Shown one piece after another: positions 18,337 to 29,158 of a stretch of DNA of 64,000 bases. Numbering within the stretch: position 1 is the first letter of the stretch; every line of letters begins with the position of its first letter. The translations under genes were made by a program, and so were the position numbers. Source of the stretch: Agromyces flavus (GTDB lineage Bacteria; Actinomycetota; Actinomycetes; Actinomycetales; Microbacteriaceae). Where the stretch lies: assembly GCF_900104685.1 (NCBI RefSeq), contig NZ_LT629755.1, positions 2,914,001 through 2,978,000 of the forward strand, written 5' to 3'. The notes under the pieces were generated by a model that was not told the DNA's origin, ran no database searches, and saw only the letters and a list, made by a program, of their open reading frames with translations.

Positions 18337-19705
18337 TCGCGGGCCTCTCCTTCGGGAGTTCGTACAGGATGCGGCGGTCGCGGAGCGCGATGGCCGTGCC
18401 GAGTGTCAGGGGGCCGAGGCGTCCCGCGAACATGAGGAACACGAGCACGGCCTGCTCGATCTCGGCGAAGTCGCCGGTGATGCCGGTGGACAGGCCCACC
18501 GTGGCGAACGCCGAGATCACCTCGAACAGTACGACGTCGAACGTGAGACCGGTGAACAGCATGAGCACCACGGTCGCCGACATGACCGCCCCGACCGCGA
18601 TGAGCACGACGGTGATCGCCTGCCGGTGCACGGCACGCGAGAGGCGCTTGCCGAAGATGTTGACGGCTCCCTCGCCGCGCAGCTCGGTGAGCAGAATGAA
18701 GAACAGCACCGCGAACGTCGTCACCTTGATGCCGCCGCCCGTGCCGGCCGGGCCGGCGCCGATGAACATGAGCACGTCCATGCCGACCCAGCTCTCGTCG
18801 CGCATGAGCCCGGTGTCGACGGTGTTGAAGCCGGAGCTGCGCGTCTGCACCGAGGCGAAGAAGCCGGCGAGGATCCGCGAGGCGGGGTTCAGCCGGCCGA
18901 ACGTGTCGGGATTGCTCCACTCCACCACCGTGAGGTACATCGTGCCCGCGACCAGGAGGATCGGCGTGGCCCAGAGCACGAGCTTCGTGTTCATCGACCA
19001 GTGCAGCGGCCTCGCGAACTCCTTGCGCAGTTGCATGATGACCGGGAAGCCGAGGCCGCCGAGAATGATGGCCGCGCAGATCGGCAGGCAGATGAAGGGG
19101 TCGTCGACGAAGCCCATCAGGCTGTCGGAGTAGAGCGCGAACCCGGCGTTGTTGAACGACGAGACCGAGTGGAAGATCGCGTACCAGGCGGCCTCCCCCG
19201 GCTCGTAGGCATATCCGAACAGGAAGCGCGGGAAGAGGAACGCCCACGTGATCGCCTCGATCGTGAAGGAGATGAGCACGATCCCCCGGATCAGGCCCCG
19301 GACGTCGTCGTAGCCGACGGTCTTCGCCTCGGCCGCCGTGTTGAGTCGCGAGCGGACCGACATCTTGCGCGCGAGGACGAGCCCGATGAGCGACGCGAAG
19401 ATCATGATGCCGAGTCCGCCGACCTGGATGAGCGCCATGATCACGACCTGCCCGAGCGGGCTCCAGTGCGCCTGCGTGTCGACGACCGTGAGCCCGGTGA
19501 CGCACACCGCACTGGTCGACGTGAACAGGGCGGTGATGAACGACGTGCCGTCGGGGTTCAGGGTCATCGGCGGGAGCCACAGCAGCAACGTGCCGACGGC
19601 CACCGTGATCGCGAACCCGACCACGACCGCCTGGGCAGGGTGGAGTCGGAATCCCCGCCGGACGCGGAGGCGCCGCATCGCGCGGACCGACTCCCGAGTG
19701 GTCAC
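18329..19705 (-). CDS. ktrB: KtrB/TrkH-type potassium channel subunit
   Basis: A 458-residue integral membrane protein of the SKT superfamily, made of four membrane-pore-membrane repeats. The selectivity-filter-like turns are seen as TSAVCVTGLTVVDT, SSFNNAGFALY, TRSSGFNTVDTG and ATVGLSTGITGD, each with the conserved glycine. It imports K+ coupled to Na+ or membrane potential and is gated by the downstream ktrA product. The GTG start at 19705 begins MTTRESVR before the first helix. The gene is first in a two-gene leftward operon and divergent from the YccF gene. Confidence 0.93.
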   Translation of the reverse strand: MTTRESVRAMRRLRVRRGFRLHPAQAVVVGFAITVAVGTLLLWLPPMTLNPDGTSFITALFTSTSAVCVTGLTVVDTQAHWSPLGQVVIMALIQVGGLGIMIFASLIGLVLARKMSVRSRLNTAAEAKTVGYDDVRGLIRGIVLISFTIEAITWAFLFPRFLFGYAYEPGEAAWYAIFHSVSSFNNAGFALYSDSLMGFVDDPFICLPICAAIILGGLGFPVIMQLRKEFARPLHWSMNTKLVLWATPILLVAGTMYLTVVEWSNPDTFGRLNPASRILAGFFASVQTRSSGFNTVDTGLMRDESWVGMDVLMFIGAGPAGTGGGIKVTTFAVLFFILLTELRGEGAVNIFGKRLSRAVHRQAITVVLIAVGAVMSATVVLMLFTGLTFDVVLFEVISAFATVGLSTGITGDFAEIEQAVLVFLMFAGRLGPLTLGTAIALRDRRILYELPKERPAIG

Positions 19706-19794
19706 GGCCGCATCATACGCCCGGGCACCGCGCGAGCGGACGCGGGCGGGCGGCCCTCGCGGACGTCGGCGGGGAGTGCGAGGATCGAGCCATC

Positions 19795-20169
19795 ATGAAC
19801 ACGATCCTCAACGTCATCTGGCTGATCCTCGCGGGCATCTGGCTCTGGATCGGGTACATGCTCGCCGGCCTCCTCATGTGCGTGCTCATCGTGACGATCC
19901 CGTGGGGCATCGCGTCGTTCCGCATCGCCAACTACTCGCTGTGGCCGTTCGGGCGCGAGGTCGTCTCGAACCCGCGTTCCGGCGTGCTCTCGTTCCTCGG
20001 CAACGTCGTGTGGGTGCTCCTCGCGGGCTGGTGGCTCGCGCTCGAGCATCTCATCACCGGCGTGATCATGTGCCTGACGATCATCGGCATCCCGCTCGGC
20101 ATCGCCAACTTCAAGCTGATCCCCGTCTCGCTCGCGCCGCTCGGCAAGGAGATCGTCGAGTCGAAGTGA
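19795..20169 (+). CDS. YccF-family inner membrane protein
   Basis: A 124-residue protein made of two similar halves, each with two hydrophobic segments and the repeated pattern seen as VTIPWGIASFRIANYSLWPFG and IIGIPLGIANFKLIPVSLAPLG. This internal duplication is the YccF signature. Its role is unknown. Its stop overlaps the start of the MATE gene by 4 nt (GTGA), so the two are co-translated. Confidence 0.9.
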   Translation: MNTILNVIWLILAGIWLWIGYMLAGLLMCVLIVTIPWGIASFRIANYSLWPFGREVVSNPRSGVLSFLGNVVWVLLAGWWLALEHLITGVIMCLTIIGIPLGIANFKLIPVSLAPLGKEIVESK

Positions 20170-21536
20170 GCGACCCGGCCACCATCGACGTCGCCGCCCG
20201 CCGCGAGGTCGACCGCGACATCCTGCGCCTCGCGGTGCCCGCGCTCGGCGCGCTCGTCGCCGAGCCGCTGTTCCTGCTGGCCGACACCGCGATGATCGGC
20301 CACCTGGGCGCGGCGCCGCTCGCCGGCCTGGGCCTCGCGAGCGCGGTGCTCCAGACGATCATCGGGCTGATGATCTTCCTCGCCTACGCGACGACGCCGT
20401 CGGTCGCGCGACGGCTCGGCGCGGGCGACGAGCGCGGTGCGGTCGCATCCGGCGTCGACGGGCTGTGGCTGGCCCTCGGGCTGGGCGCCGTGCTGGGGGT
20501 CGTCGGATGGCTCGCCTCGCCGTGGCTCGTGAGCGCCTTCGGCGCGTCGGCCGAGGTGACGGCCCAGGCGACGACCTACCTCGCCATCTCGATGGCCGGG
20601 CTGCCGGCGATGCTCGTGGTGTTCGCCGCGACCGGACTGCTGCGCGGCCTGCAGGACACTCGCACGCCGCTCTGGGTCGCGGGCGTCGGCTTCACGGCGA
20701 ACATCGCGCTCAACGCGCTGTTCATCTACGGGCTCGGATGGGGCATCGCCGGTTCGGCGATCGGCACGGTCGTCGCTCAGTGGGGCATGGTCCTCGTCTA
20801 CCTCGTGGTGATCGCGCGCCACGTTGCACGAGTCGGCGCGAGCCCGTGGCCGCACCACGCGGGCGTGCTGCGCGGTGCGAAGTCGGGCGGATGGCTCTTC
20901 CTCCGCACGCTGAGCCTGCGCGTCGCGCTGCTGCTCGCGACGTGGGCCGCGGCATCCCTCGGGCGCGACGAGCTCGCGGCCTACCAGGTCGCCATCACGA
21001 TCTACTTCACGCTCGGGTTCGCGCTGGATGCGCTCGCCATCGCGGCGCAGGCGCTCATCGGCAAGGGGCTCGGCGCGGGCGACGTCGCGCAGGTCCGTGC
21101 GGTGCTGCGGCGGTGCGTCGAGTGGGGCATCGGCTCCGGCGCCGTCATCGGCGCGCTCGTGATCGCGACTGCGTGGGTGCTGCCCGCCGTCTTCACCTCG
21201 TCGGCCGACGTCGCGGCCCTCCTGCCCCCGTCGCTCGTCGTGCTCGGTCTCTCGGCGCCGCTCGGCGGATTCGTGTTCGTGCTCGACGGCGTGCTCATCG
21301 GCGCGGGCGATGCGCGCTACCTGGCGTGGACCGGGCTCGTGAACCTCGCGGTGTTCGTGCCGCTCGCGTTCGGCGTCGTGTGGTGGGCGGATGCCTCAGG
21401 CCCCGCGGTGCCCGGCGCGGCGGCGCTTGCGGCCCTCACCGCGGCATTCGCGATCGGGTACCTGGCCGCGCGCGCGGTGACGCTCGGGCTCCGCGCGCGC
21501 GGTCGGGCGTGGATCGTCACGGGCGCGCCCGCGTGA
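20166..21536 (+). CDS. MATE family multidrug efflux protein (DinF-like)
   Basis: A 456-residue exporter of the MatE superfamily with about 12 membrane helices. The N-terminal RDILRLAVPALGALVAEPLFLLADTAMIGHLG is a strong MATE/DinF signature, with the second MatE half beginning near residue 240 (FLRTLSLRVALLLATWAAASLG). It expels drugs or cations using an H+ or Na+ gradient. The GTG start at 20166 overlaps the YccF stop. The much longer frame that extends upstream is a shadow through ktrB. Confidence 0.9.
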   Translation: MSDPATIDVAARREVDRDILRLAVPALGALVAEPLFLLADTAMIGHLGAAPLAGLGLASAVLQTIIGLMIFLAYATTPSVARRLGAGDERGAVASGVDGLWLALGLGAVLGVVGWLASPWLVSAFGASAEVTAQATTYLAISMAGLPAMLVVFAATGLLRGLQDTRTPLWVAGVGFTANIALNALFIYGLGWGIAGSAIGTVVAQWGMVLVYLVVIARHVARVGASPWPHHAGVLRGAKSGGWLFLRTLSLRVALLLATWAAASLGRDELAAYQVAITIYFTLGFALDALAIAAQALIGKGLGAGDVAQVRAVLRRCVEWGIGSGAVIGALVIATAWVLPAVFTSSADVAALLPPSLVVLGLSAPLGGFVFVLDGVLIGAGDARYLAWTGLVNLAVFVPLAFGVVWWADASGPAVPGAAALAALTAAFAIGYLAARAVTLGLRARGRAWIVTGAPA

Positions 21537-21606
21537 CCAACGGCCCGCGGGCCGGCGTCCGGGCTCGCTAGCGTCGAGGCATCCACACCCCGACGAAGGA
21601 GCTGCC

Positions 21607-22335
21607 ATGTCCAGCCGACGTGTCACCGTTCCCCGCGCGGGCGGAGCCGTCGCGGTCGCCGCCTCGATGCTCGTGCTCACGGCGTGCGTCCCGTTCGTCA
21701 CGGCGGGCGACCGCCGCACCGAGGATCGCGACATCGACGATGCCACCGAGGTCGAACTGCGCAGCGGCGGCGACCTGACCATCCGGCTGGGCGATGAACC
21801 GTCCTTCACCGTGACCGGTGGCGAGAACGTCCTGGATCGCCTCTACACCGACACAGAGGGCGACAAGCTCGTGATCGAGATGCGCCGCGGGCCGCTCATC
21901 GTGGGCGAACGCGATCTCGAGATGGATGTCACGGTGACGTCCCTCGATTCCGTGATCATCAACGGATCGGGCGACATCTCGGCCGAGTTCGGCGACGCTG
22001 AGGAGGTCTCGGTCGACCTGCGCGGCTCGGGCGACATCGAGACCGACGAGCTCGACGCATCCGCAGTGCGCCTCTCGATCAGCGGCTCGGGTCAGATCGA
22101 GACCTCGGGCAGCACCGACCAGCTCGTGGTCGACCTGAGCGGGTCGGGCGACGTCGACGCGAGCGAACTGAGCTCGGCGAACGCGCAGGTGGTGCTCTCC
22201 GGCTCCGGTGAGATCTCGGTCGACGCGTCGGATTCGCTCGACGTCACGCTCTCGGGCAGCGGCACGGTGCGCTACTCGGGACGGCCCGAGGTGCGCAGCA
22301 CGGTCTCGGGGTCGGGCGAGATCACGCCCGAGTAG
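21607..22335 (+). CDS. lipoprotein with DUF2807 (GIN-domain) beta-solenoid
   Basis: A 242-residue secreted lipoprotein. The signal ends in LVLTAC, a good lipobox giving a lipidated cysteine near residue 27. The mature part repeats SGSG about every 20-24 residues (NGSGDISAEF, RGSGDIETDEL, SGSGQIETSGS, SGSGDVDASEL, SGSGEISVDAS, SGSGTVRYSG, SGSGEITPE), the hallmark of the DUF2807 head-GIN beta-solenoid. Members are surface proteins of unclear function. GAAGGAGCTGCC precedes the ATG and TAGCGT (about 21570) is a likely -10 box. Confidence 0.9.
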   Translation: MSSRRVTVPRAGGAVAVAASMLVLTACVPFVTAGDRRTEDRDIDDATEVELRSGGDLTIRLGDEPSFTVTGGENVLDRLYTDTEGDKLVIEMRRGPLIVGERDLEMDVTVTSLDSVIINGSGDISAEFGDAEEVSVDLRGSGDIETDELDASAVRLSISGSGQIETSGSTDQLVVDLSGSGDVDASELSSANAQVVLSGSGEISVDASDSLDVTLSGSGTVRYSGRPEVRSTVSGSGEITPE

Positions 22336-22344
22336 CCACGGGGC

Positions 22345-23424
22345 TCAGGCGCGCGGCGGGGCGGTCGTCTCGCCGACGTGGAGGGTGCTCGTGAAGTCGG
22401 TGCCCGCGGCGGGCTCGCCCGACAGCATGCGCACGATCGCCTCGCCCGCGGCGCGGCCCTTCGCGACCGACGGCTGCACGAGCGTCGTGAGGTCGTGCTG
22501 CAGGCCGTCGACGCGGATGCCGTCGAAGCCGATCACGCTCACGTCCTCGGGCACGCGCAGGCCGAGCTCCTCGGCGGCCTGGATGACGCCTGCGGCGAGG
22601 AGGTCGCTCTGCGCGATGACCGCGGTCGGCCGGGTCGCGGCGTCGGCCAGGATGGCGCGACCCGCCTCGAGGCCTTCCTCGATCGAGCTCGCCGCGCCGA
22701 CCTGCACACGCACGTCGGGGAAGACGTCGCGCGCGCCGCGGAGGCGTTCGACGGATGTGTCGACCGTCGCGGTCGACTCCATCTCGGTCGTGAGGGCGCC
22801 GCGTGTTCGCGTGGGTTCGAACGGGAGCGTGACGGTCGCGACATCCGTGTGCCCCAGGTCGCGCAGGTGCTCGGCGCCCAGTCGCGTGGCCGCGCGGTTG
22901 TCGATCGTGATCTCGGGGATGGCACCGCCGGGCGCCCCCTCGATGGCGACGATCGGGATGCCGCGTCGCTGCAGCGACTCGACCTGGCGCTGGAATCGCG
23001 GGCTGCACCCGATGAGCACGACCGCGTCGAGCGGCGCGGTATCGATGCTCACGGGGGCTTCGTCGTCGCCGGTGTCGGTGAGGAGCAGCAGGCCGGCCTT
23101 GAGCGGTGCGATGCCCTCGGTGAGCCCGTCGAGGGTCTGGATCTTCACGGGGTCGAGGAAGGCGGCGCGCACGCGCTCCTCGAGCACGACGCCCACGATG
23201 CCCGAGCGGCCGCGGCGGAGCGAACGGGCTCGCGGGTCGGGTCCGCCGTAGCCGAGCTCGGCGGCGGCGGCGAACACGCGCTCCTTCGTGGCATCCGACA
23301 CCGGGCCGGAGCCGCTGAACGCGAGCGACGCGGTCGACGCCGAGACGCCGGCCCTGGCGGCGACGTCGGCGAGCGTCACGCGCGGGACGACGCCGGTCTC
23401 GGGCGCGGATGATTCGATGGTCAC
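22345..23424 (-). CDS. LacI family transcriptional regulator
   Basis: A 359-residue repressor. The N-terminal helix-turn-helix VTLADVAARAGVSASTASLAFSG (about 16-38) with the hinge helix DPRARSLRRGRSGIVGVVL precedes a periplasmic-binding-protein-like sensor domain. The palindrome TCGAATCGATTCGA at 23440-23453 overlaps its own promoter, suggesting autoregulation. The same 14 bp occurs twice in the promoter of the MFS transporter at 26615, the probable target. The GTG start lies 6 nt after a TAGAAT -10 box, so the mRNA should be leaderless. The inducer is unknown; PurR/GalR-like sensor domains usually bind a sugar or nucleobase. Confidence 0.93.
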   Translation of the reverse strand: MTIESSAPETGVVPRVTLADVAARAGVSASTASLAFSGSGPVSDATKERVFAAAAELGYGGPDPRARSLRRGRSGIVGVVLEERVRAAFLDPVKIQTLDGLTEGIAPLKAGLLLLTDTGDDEAPVSIDTAPLDAVVLIGCSPRFQRQVESLQRRGIPIVAIEGAPGGAIPEITIDNRAATRLGAEHLRDLGHTDVATVTLPFEPTRTRGALTTEMESTATVDTSVERLRGARDVFPDVRVQVGAASSIEEGLEAGRAILADAATRPTAVIAQSDLLAAGVIQAAEELGLRVPEDVSVIGFDGIRVDGLQHDLTTLVQPSVAKGRAAGEAIVRMLSGEPAAGTDFTSTLHVGETTAPPRA

Positions 23425-23430
23425 GGTCCG

Positions 23431-23436
23431 ATTCTA
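23431..23436 (-). promoter_or_regulatory. -10 box of leaderless lacI-family gene
   Basis: TAGAAT on the minus strand ends 6 nt before the GTG at 23424. Confidence 0.6.
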
Positions 23437-23439
23437 CGG

Positions 23440-23453
23440 TCGAATCGATTCGA
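23440..23453. promoter_or_regulatory. LacI-type operator, single copy (autoregulatory)
   Basis: TCGAATCGATTCGA is a perfect 14-bp palindrome placed just upstream of the -10 box of the LacI gene. The only other occurrences I see are the tandem pair at 26548-26576. A bound repressor here would block RNA polymerase. Confidence 0.8.
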
Positions 23454-23551
23454 TCCGCGCCGGCGGTCGCGTTTCACGCGCCGAGATGCCACTTCGGCGG
23501 GGTCCGTCGCGGCGAAACCCGGTCGAACCGGCATCTCGGCGGCGCCGCCGT

Positions 23552-23980
23552 TCACGAGCGCTCGGCGATCGCCTTGACGCTCGCCACGAGCGAGTCCCAG
23601 TTGCGCTGCGAGTGCGCGGCGGCCTCGGGTGTCGGATTCCCGTCCTGGGCCAGCGTGAGCACCGTCGGGCCGTCGCCGTCGATCGTCCACGTCAGCGTGT
23701 GGTGGTTCTCGGGCACGTCCTCCTGCCCGCTCAGCGGGCTGAAGTGCGTGGTGACGAGCCGTCGTGGCGGCTCGAACTCGAGCACGGTGCCGTGGTCCTC
23801 GTAGGGCGTGCCCTCCCACTCGCCGCGCCAGCGGATGGGCTCGCCCACCGCCCAATCGGTCGCCAGCTCGGTCCCGAACATGAACTCGCGCGCCGCGGCG
23901 GGGTCGGTGATGACGGCCCAGACCCGTTCGGGTGGTGCGTCGATCTCGACCCTCGACGTCGCCACGAAGTCGTCGTCCAT
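23552..23980 (-). CDS. SRPBCC (AHSA1-type) domain protein
   Basis: A 142-residue START-like hydrophobic-cavity protein. The beginning FVATSRVEIDAPPERVWAVITDPAAAREFMFG and the end RNWDSLVASVKAIAE are typical of the AHSA1/CalC subfamily. These proteins bind lipids or polyketides or act as co-chaperone-like modules; no ligand can be deduced. GGAGGTGCCC directly precedes the ATG. It is 31 nt downstream of kbl on the same strand, so read-through from tdh-kbl is possible. Confidence 0.85.
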   Translation of the reverse strand: MDDDFVATSRVEIDAPPERVWAVITDPAAAREFMFGTELATDWAVGEPIRWRGEWEGTPYEDHGTVLEFEPPRRLVTTHFSPLSGQEDVPENHHTLTWTIDGDGPTVLTLAQDGNPTPEAAAHSQRNWDSLVASVKAIAERS

Positions 23981-24011
23981 GGGCACCTCCGATACTCCAA
24001 CCTGTGGAAGG

Positions 24012-25199
<1,188 letters not shown>

Positions 25200-25201
25200 G
25201 C

Positions 25202-26245
25202 TCAGACCTCCGTCCAGTCGAGGATGACCTTGCCGGCGCCGCCGGACCTGGCCGCGTCGAACCCCGCGCGCCACTCGTGCGCGGGGTAGCGGTCGCTGAT
25301 GATGGATGCCACGCGCGAACGCAGCTCGGCGCTGGTCTGCAGCATCGCGCTCATCGAGTTCCACGTCTCGAACATCTCGCGTCCGTAGATACCCTTCAGC
25401 GTGAGCATGTGGGTCACGACCTTGCCCCAGTCGATGGCGTACGGCTCGCTCGGCAGGCCGAGCAGGGCGATCCGGCCGCCGTGGTTCATGTTCTCGATCA
25501 TCTCGGGCAGCGCCTTCGCCGAGCCCGACATCTCGAAGCCGATGTCGAAGCCTTCGCGCATGCCCAAGCGCGGCTGGACGTCGCGGATGCGCTCGCGCGA
25601 GACGTCGACCGTGGCATCCGCCCCCATCTGCGTCGCGAGCTCGAGCCGCGCCGGGCTCACGTCGGACGCGACGATGAACCGGGCCCCGACGTGGCGCGCC
25701 ACCGCGATCGACATGAGCCCGATGGGGCCGCAGCCCGTCACGAGCACGTCCTCGCCGACCAGCGAGAAGGCCAAGGCGGTATGGACGGCGTTGCCGAACG
25801 GATCGAAGATGGCACCGACCTCGGGGTCGACGTCGGCGTGGTGCACCCAGACGTTCTCGCCCGGGATCACGACATACTCCGCGAACGCGCCGTCGCGATG
25901 GAGGCCCAGGCCCTTGGTGCGGATGCACATCTGGCGCCGGCCGGCACGGCAGTTGCGGCACATGCCGCACACGATGTGCCCTTCGCCCGAGACGCGGTCG
26001 CCGACGGCCACGTCGTGCACCAGGTCGCCGACCTCGACGACCTCGCCGTAGAACTCGTGACCGGCGATCAGCGGCGTGCGGATCTCGGACGAGCACCAGT
26101 CGTCCCACTCGTCGATGTGCAGGTCGGTACCGCAGATGCCCGTGCGCAGCACCCGGATCTTCACGTCGGCGGGCCCCGGCTCGGGCTCGGGACGATCGAC
26201 GAACTCGAATCCCGCGCCGGGCGCGGACTTGTACAGGGCCTTCAT
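25202..26245 (-). CDS. tdh: L-threonine 3-dehydrogenase
   Basis: Zinc-dependent medium-chain dehydrogenase, 347 residues, oxidising threonine to 2-amino-3-ketobutyrate with NAD+. Catalytic zinc ligands are Cys38 (TGICGTDLH) and His63-Glu64 ([10 protein letters not shown]). Four cysteines C93, C96, C99 and C107 form the structural zinc lobe. The coenzyme motif is [19 protein letters not shown]-specific features such as [14 protein letters not shown] and the C-terminal GKVILDW support the substrate call. The ATG at 26245 has AGAAGG 9 nt upstream. It is the first gene of tdh-kbl. Confidence 0.95.
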   Translation of the reverse strand: MKALYKSAPGAGFEFVDRPEPEPGPADVKIRVLRTGICGTDLHIDEWDDWCSSEIRTPLIAGHEFYGEVVEVGDLVHDVAVGDRVSGEGHIVCGMCRNCRAGRRQMCIRTKGLGLHRDGAFAEYVVIPGENVWVHHADVDPEVGAIFDPFGNAVHTALAFSLVGEDVLVTGCGPIGLMSIAVARHVGARFIVASDVSPARLELATQMGADATVDVSRERIRDVQPRLGMREGFDIGFEMSGSAKALPEMIENMNHGGRIALLGLPSEPYAIDWGKVVTHMLTLKGIYGREMFETWNSMSAMLQTSAELRSRVASIISDRYPAHEWRAGFDAARSGGAGKVILDWTEV

Positions 26246-26518
26246 CGGCGGTGCCTTCTGCGTACGGGCGCCCGCGGGGTGGGCCGGCGCCGGCTTCGTG
26301 CGCCGAGGGTCACGGCGCAGCGTCGAGGTGACCCAGCCATCGTAGTCACGCGAGCGGGGCGGATGACGCGCGGGCCGGCACCACGGCCGGCACCGGGCCG
26401 GGAACATGGACGAGGACGGCGCAGTGCAAGTTGCGTCGTCCTCGATTGGCATGATCATCACACGCCGGCCCGGGCTCGCGCCATCCCCCGTTTGCTGCGA
26501 GAACGCCGTGACTTCGGG

Positions 26519-26548
26519 TTGCGCCGCGGCGCGCGTCACCGGTACAGT
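26519..26548 (+). promoter_or_regulatory. promoter of the MFS transporter gene
   Basis: TTGCGC (26519-26524) and TACAGT (26543-26548) with an 18-bp spacer. Transcription would start near 26555, inside the first operator, so repressor binding would block initiation. Confidence 0.6.
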
Positions 26549-26576
26549 CGAATCGATTCGAGTCGAATCGATTCGA
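26548..26576. promoter_or_regulatory. tandem LacI-type operators
   Basis: Two perfect copies of TCGAATCGATTCGA at 26548-26561 and 26563-26576, separated by one base (15-bp period). They are identical to the operator in front of the LacI-family gene at 23440-23453. Confidence 0.85.
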
Positions 26577-26614
26577 GCCTTCTGGACCCAGACCACTCCG
26601 ACGACGAGGCAGTA

Positions 26615-27925
26615 ATGTCGCAGCACCGAGACAGCGCACCGACGATGACCGAACACGAGCAGCAGTCGAACTCCCCAGGTGTCGCGGCTCCGGCGGCCGC
26701 GACATCCGCTCGACCGCGCCGCGAGTTGATCGCCTGGCGCAACGCGATCTTCGCGATCTTCTTCCTCTCGGGTCTCAGCCTTGCGAGCTGGGTCGCGCGC
26801 CTCCCGGTGGTGCGCGACGACGTCGGCCTGAGCACCCAGGGCGTCGGCCTCGTCATCCTCGCCGGATCGATCGCCTCGATCTTCGGGCTCATCGCCGCGC
26901 CGTGGCTCCTGGCGCGGTTCGGCGCTCGCCTGGCGATGACCGGCATGCTCGTCACCGTCTCGATCGGGCTCGTGTTCGTCGGCGTGGGCGGCTCGGTGCT
27001 GCCGAGCGTGCTGCTCGTGGTGATCGGACTGGCGCTGTTCGGCTTCGGCAACGGCGCGGTCGACGTCGTGATGAATGTCGAGGGCGCCGAGGCCGAACGC
27101 GAGCTCGGCAAGACCGTGATGCCCCTCATGCACGCGTTCTTCAGCTTCGGCACGGTCGCCGGTGCCGCACTCGCCGCGGGGGCATCGGCGCTCGACCTCT
27201 CCGTGTCGGTGCACCTCGTCATCATCGCCGCGGTGATCGCCGTCGCCGTCGTCATCGCGGTGCGCTTCGTGCCCGTTCGCGAGGAGCTCGGCGACGATCC
27301 GCATACCGAGGCCCCGCGCGACCCGTGGACCGTTCGGCTCAAGCGCAGCCTCTCGGTGTGGGCCGATGTCCGCCTGCTGCTGATCGGCGTCGTCATGCTC
27401 GGCATGGCCTTCGCCGAGGGCAGCGCCAACGACTGGCTCGCCCTGGCGGTCGTCGACGGGCACGGCTTCGACGCGACCGCCGGCGCCGCGATCTTCACGG
27501 TGTTCACGATCGCGATCACCGCCGCGCGCGTGCTCGGCGGCCCGTTCATCGACCGCTTCGGCCGAGTGATCGTGCTCCAGGTCATGGCCGGCATCGGCGT
27601 AGTGGGCCTGTCGATGTTCATCTTCGGGACCGAGACCTGGATGCTCGTGGCCGGCGCGGCGCTCTGGGGCGTCGGCTGCTCGCTGGCGTTCCCGGTCGGG
27701 ATGTCGGCCGCGGCCGACGTCCCCGATCGAGCGGATGCCGCGGCGCGCGTCTCGGCGGTCGCCATGATCGGCTACTGCGCGTTCCTCGTCGGGCCTCCGC
27801 TCATCGGGTTCCTCGGCGAGCACTTCGGCATCCTCAACGGACTGCTGCTCCTCCTCGGACTCATGGTGATCGCGGGGCTCGCGGCACCCGCCGCGCGCGA
27901 GCGCACCCGCACGCGCCGCGCCTGA
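26615..27925 (+). CDS. MFS transporter (YbjJ/FucP-like), predicted target of the neighbouring LacI regulator
   Basis: A 436-residue major-facilitator protein with about 12 hydrophobic helices after a Gln/Ser-rich cytoplasmic N-terminus. Helix 2-3 region [22 protein letters not shown] and [38 protein letters not shown] resemble the YbjJ-type subgroup of sugar or drug MFS proteins. GAGG lies 6 nt before the ATG at 26615; an ATG at 26645 would also be in frame. Expression should be tightly repressed by the LacI-family product because two operators overlap the transcription start. The transported compound is unknown. Confidence 0.9.
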   Translation: MSQHRDSAPTMTEHEQQSNSPGVAAPAAATSARPRRELIAWRNAIFAIFFLSGLSLASWVARLPVVRDDVGLSTQGVGLVILAGSIASIFGLIAAPWLLARFGARLAMTGMLVTVSIGLVFVGVGGSVLPSVLLVVIGLALFGFGNGAVDVVMNVEGAEAERELGKTVMPLMHAFFSFGTVAGAALAAGASALDLSVSVHLVIIAAVIAVAVVIAVRFVPVREELGDDPHTEAPRDPWTVRLKRSLSVWADVRLLLIGVVMLGMAFAEGSANDWLALAVVDGHGFDATAGAAIFTVFTIAITAARVLGGPFIDRFGRVIVLQVMAGIGVVGLSMFIFGTETWMLVAGAALWGVGCSLAFPVGMSAAADVPDRADAAARVSAVAMIGYCAFLVGPPLIGFLGEHFGILNGLLLLLGLMVIAGLAAPAARERTRTRRA

Positions 27926-28014
27926 GGCCGCACCGCGGGTCCGGCCCGGGCGACAGAGCTTCCCGCCCCGGACAAGGGGTGTCGCTCGCGACATCCGCTC
28001 GGCATGATGCAGGC

Positions 28015-28488
28015 ATGAGCCCGCGCGACGACGAGACCGTGCCCGACGAACCGCTCCCCGAGCACACGCGCCCCGACGGGGTCTCCGACCTCACGATCGA
28101 GGCGCTCGGCAAGCTCTCGGAGGCACTCGAGGTGCTCGAGGACGCGCGCGGCTCGCTGTACCGGTTCCACCGCCTCACCGGCACGGCCGACCTCGGCATC
28201 GGCGAGGCGGTCGAGCTATTCCGGAAGGCGGGCCACGACGAGATCGCCGACCGCCTCGACACCGAGATCGTGGGCCGCAACGTGCTCGAGGGGCGGTGGA
28301 CGTTCCAGGTCATCGAGGAGTACGACGACGGTTACTTCGCGGCCGTGAAGGCGGCCGACCAGGCGGCGCGCGACGAGCTCGTGGGCGGTCGGCGGCACCT
28401 GTGGGAGGCCGAGATGAAGGAGCGCGAGCGCACGCGCGGCCTGCCCGGACACGAGGCCCGTCCGCACGACGGGTCGTCGCAGGGCTGA
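28015..28488 (+). CDS. actinobacterial hypothetical protein, helical
   Basis: A 157-residue soluble protein. The centre [28 protein letters not shown] and the C-terminal half ([30 protein letters not shown]) are predicted helical and acidic. Similar proteins are widespread in actinobacteria without known function. CATGAT ends 6 nt before the ATG, so transcription may be leaderless. No membrane segment or cysteine is seen. Confidence 0.8.
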   Translation: MSPRDDETVPDEPLPEHTRPDGVSDLTIEALGKLSEALEVLEDARGSLYRFHRLTGTADLGIGEAVELFRKAGHDEIADRLDTEIVGRNVLEGRWTFQVIEEYDDGYFAAVKAADQAARDELVGGRRHLWEAEMKERERTRGLPGHEARPHDGSSQG

Positions 28489-28509
28489 GCCGCCCCGGCT
28501 GGCGGAGGT

Positions 28510-29091
28510 TCAGCCGCGCGGGCGGTAGCGCAGGCCCACGACCCCGCCGTCGTAGCGGCGCGTCTCGACGAGCTCGAGGTCGAGGCGGCCGGGCGCGTCA
28601 TCCGCCCCGATGGCGAAGGCCGGCGTGCCGCCGCCCACCACCACCGGGTAGGTCCAGAGCGCGACCTCGTCGACGAGCCCCGCGGCGAGCGCCTGCGCGG
28701 CGAGTTCGGGCCCGCCGATCGACAGGTCTCGGTCGGCGGATGCCGCGAGCCCGCGCACCTCGTCGACGTCGAACCGGCGGGCGAGACGCGTTCGCGGCGC
28801 GTCCGCGAGCTCGTCCTCGTCGAGCGTGCGCGAGAACACGACCTTGTCGGCAGAGCGCCAGATGGCGGCGAAGTCGCCGATCACCTCGGGCTCGCCGTCG
28901 ATGTCCATCACGTCCCATGCGCGCAGCACCTCCCACATGCGCCGGCCGAGCAGGAATGTGCCGACCCCGCGGACGTCGTCGTTGATCGCCGAGTGCACGT
29001 CCTCACCGGGCATCGCCCAGTCGAATCGCCCCTCGCGATCGGCGACGTACCCGTCGAGCGACATCTGGTTGCCGTAGTACACGCGCGCCAT
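28510..29091 (-). CDS. dihydrofolate reductase family protein (RibD C-terminal domain)
   Basis: A 193-residue NADPH-binding protein of the RibD_C group. MARVYYGNQMSLDGYVAD is the usual first strand and substrate loop, FLLGRRMWEVL follows, and LSIGGPELAAQAL plus DEVALWTYPVVVGGGTPAF form the conserved C-terminal part. These stand-alone proteins are usually annotated as deaminase/reductase of unknown substrate and lack the true DHFR active site. GGAAGGGCCGCG precedes the ATG. Divergent from nucS. Confidence 0.9.
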   Translation of the reverse strand: MARVYYGNQMSLDGYVADREGRFDWAMPGEDVHSAINDDVRGVGTFLLGRRMWEVLRAWDVMDIDGEPEVIGDFAAIWRSADKVVFSRTLDEDELADAPRTRLARRFDVDEVRGLAASADRDLSIGGPELAAQALAAGLVDEVALWTYPVVVGGGTPAFAIGADDAPGRLDLELVETRRYDGGVVGLRYRPRG

Positions 29092-29146
29092 CGCGGCCCT
29101 TCCCCGGGCCGGCGGCCCTGCGCCGGAACCCGTCCGAGGTCCAACG

Positions 29147-29152
29147 TAGACT
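29147..29152 (+). promoter_or_regulatory. -10 box of leaderless nucS promoter
   Basis: TAGACT ends 6 nt before the GTG at 29159. Confidence 0.6.
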
Positions 29153-29158
29153 CGCTGC

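Larger units (their letters stand above)
26246..26614. other. 369-bp divergent intergenic region between tdh and the MFS gene
   Basis: The right-hand 100 bp hold the MFS promoter and its tandem LacI-type operators. On the minus strand TACGAT near 26343-26338 is a weak -10 candidate for tdh. I see no coding potential in the rest. Confidence 0.6.
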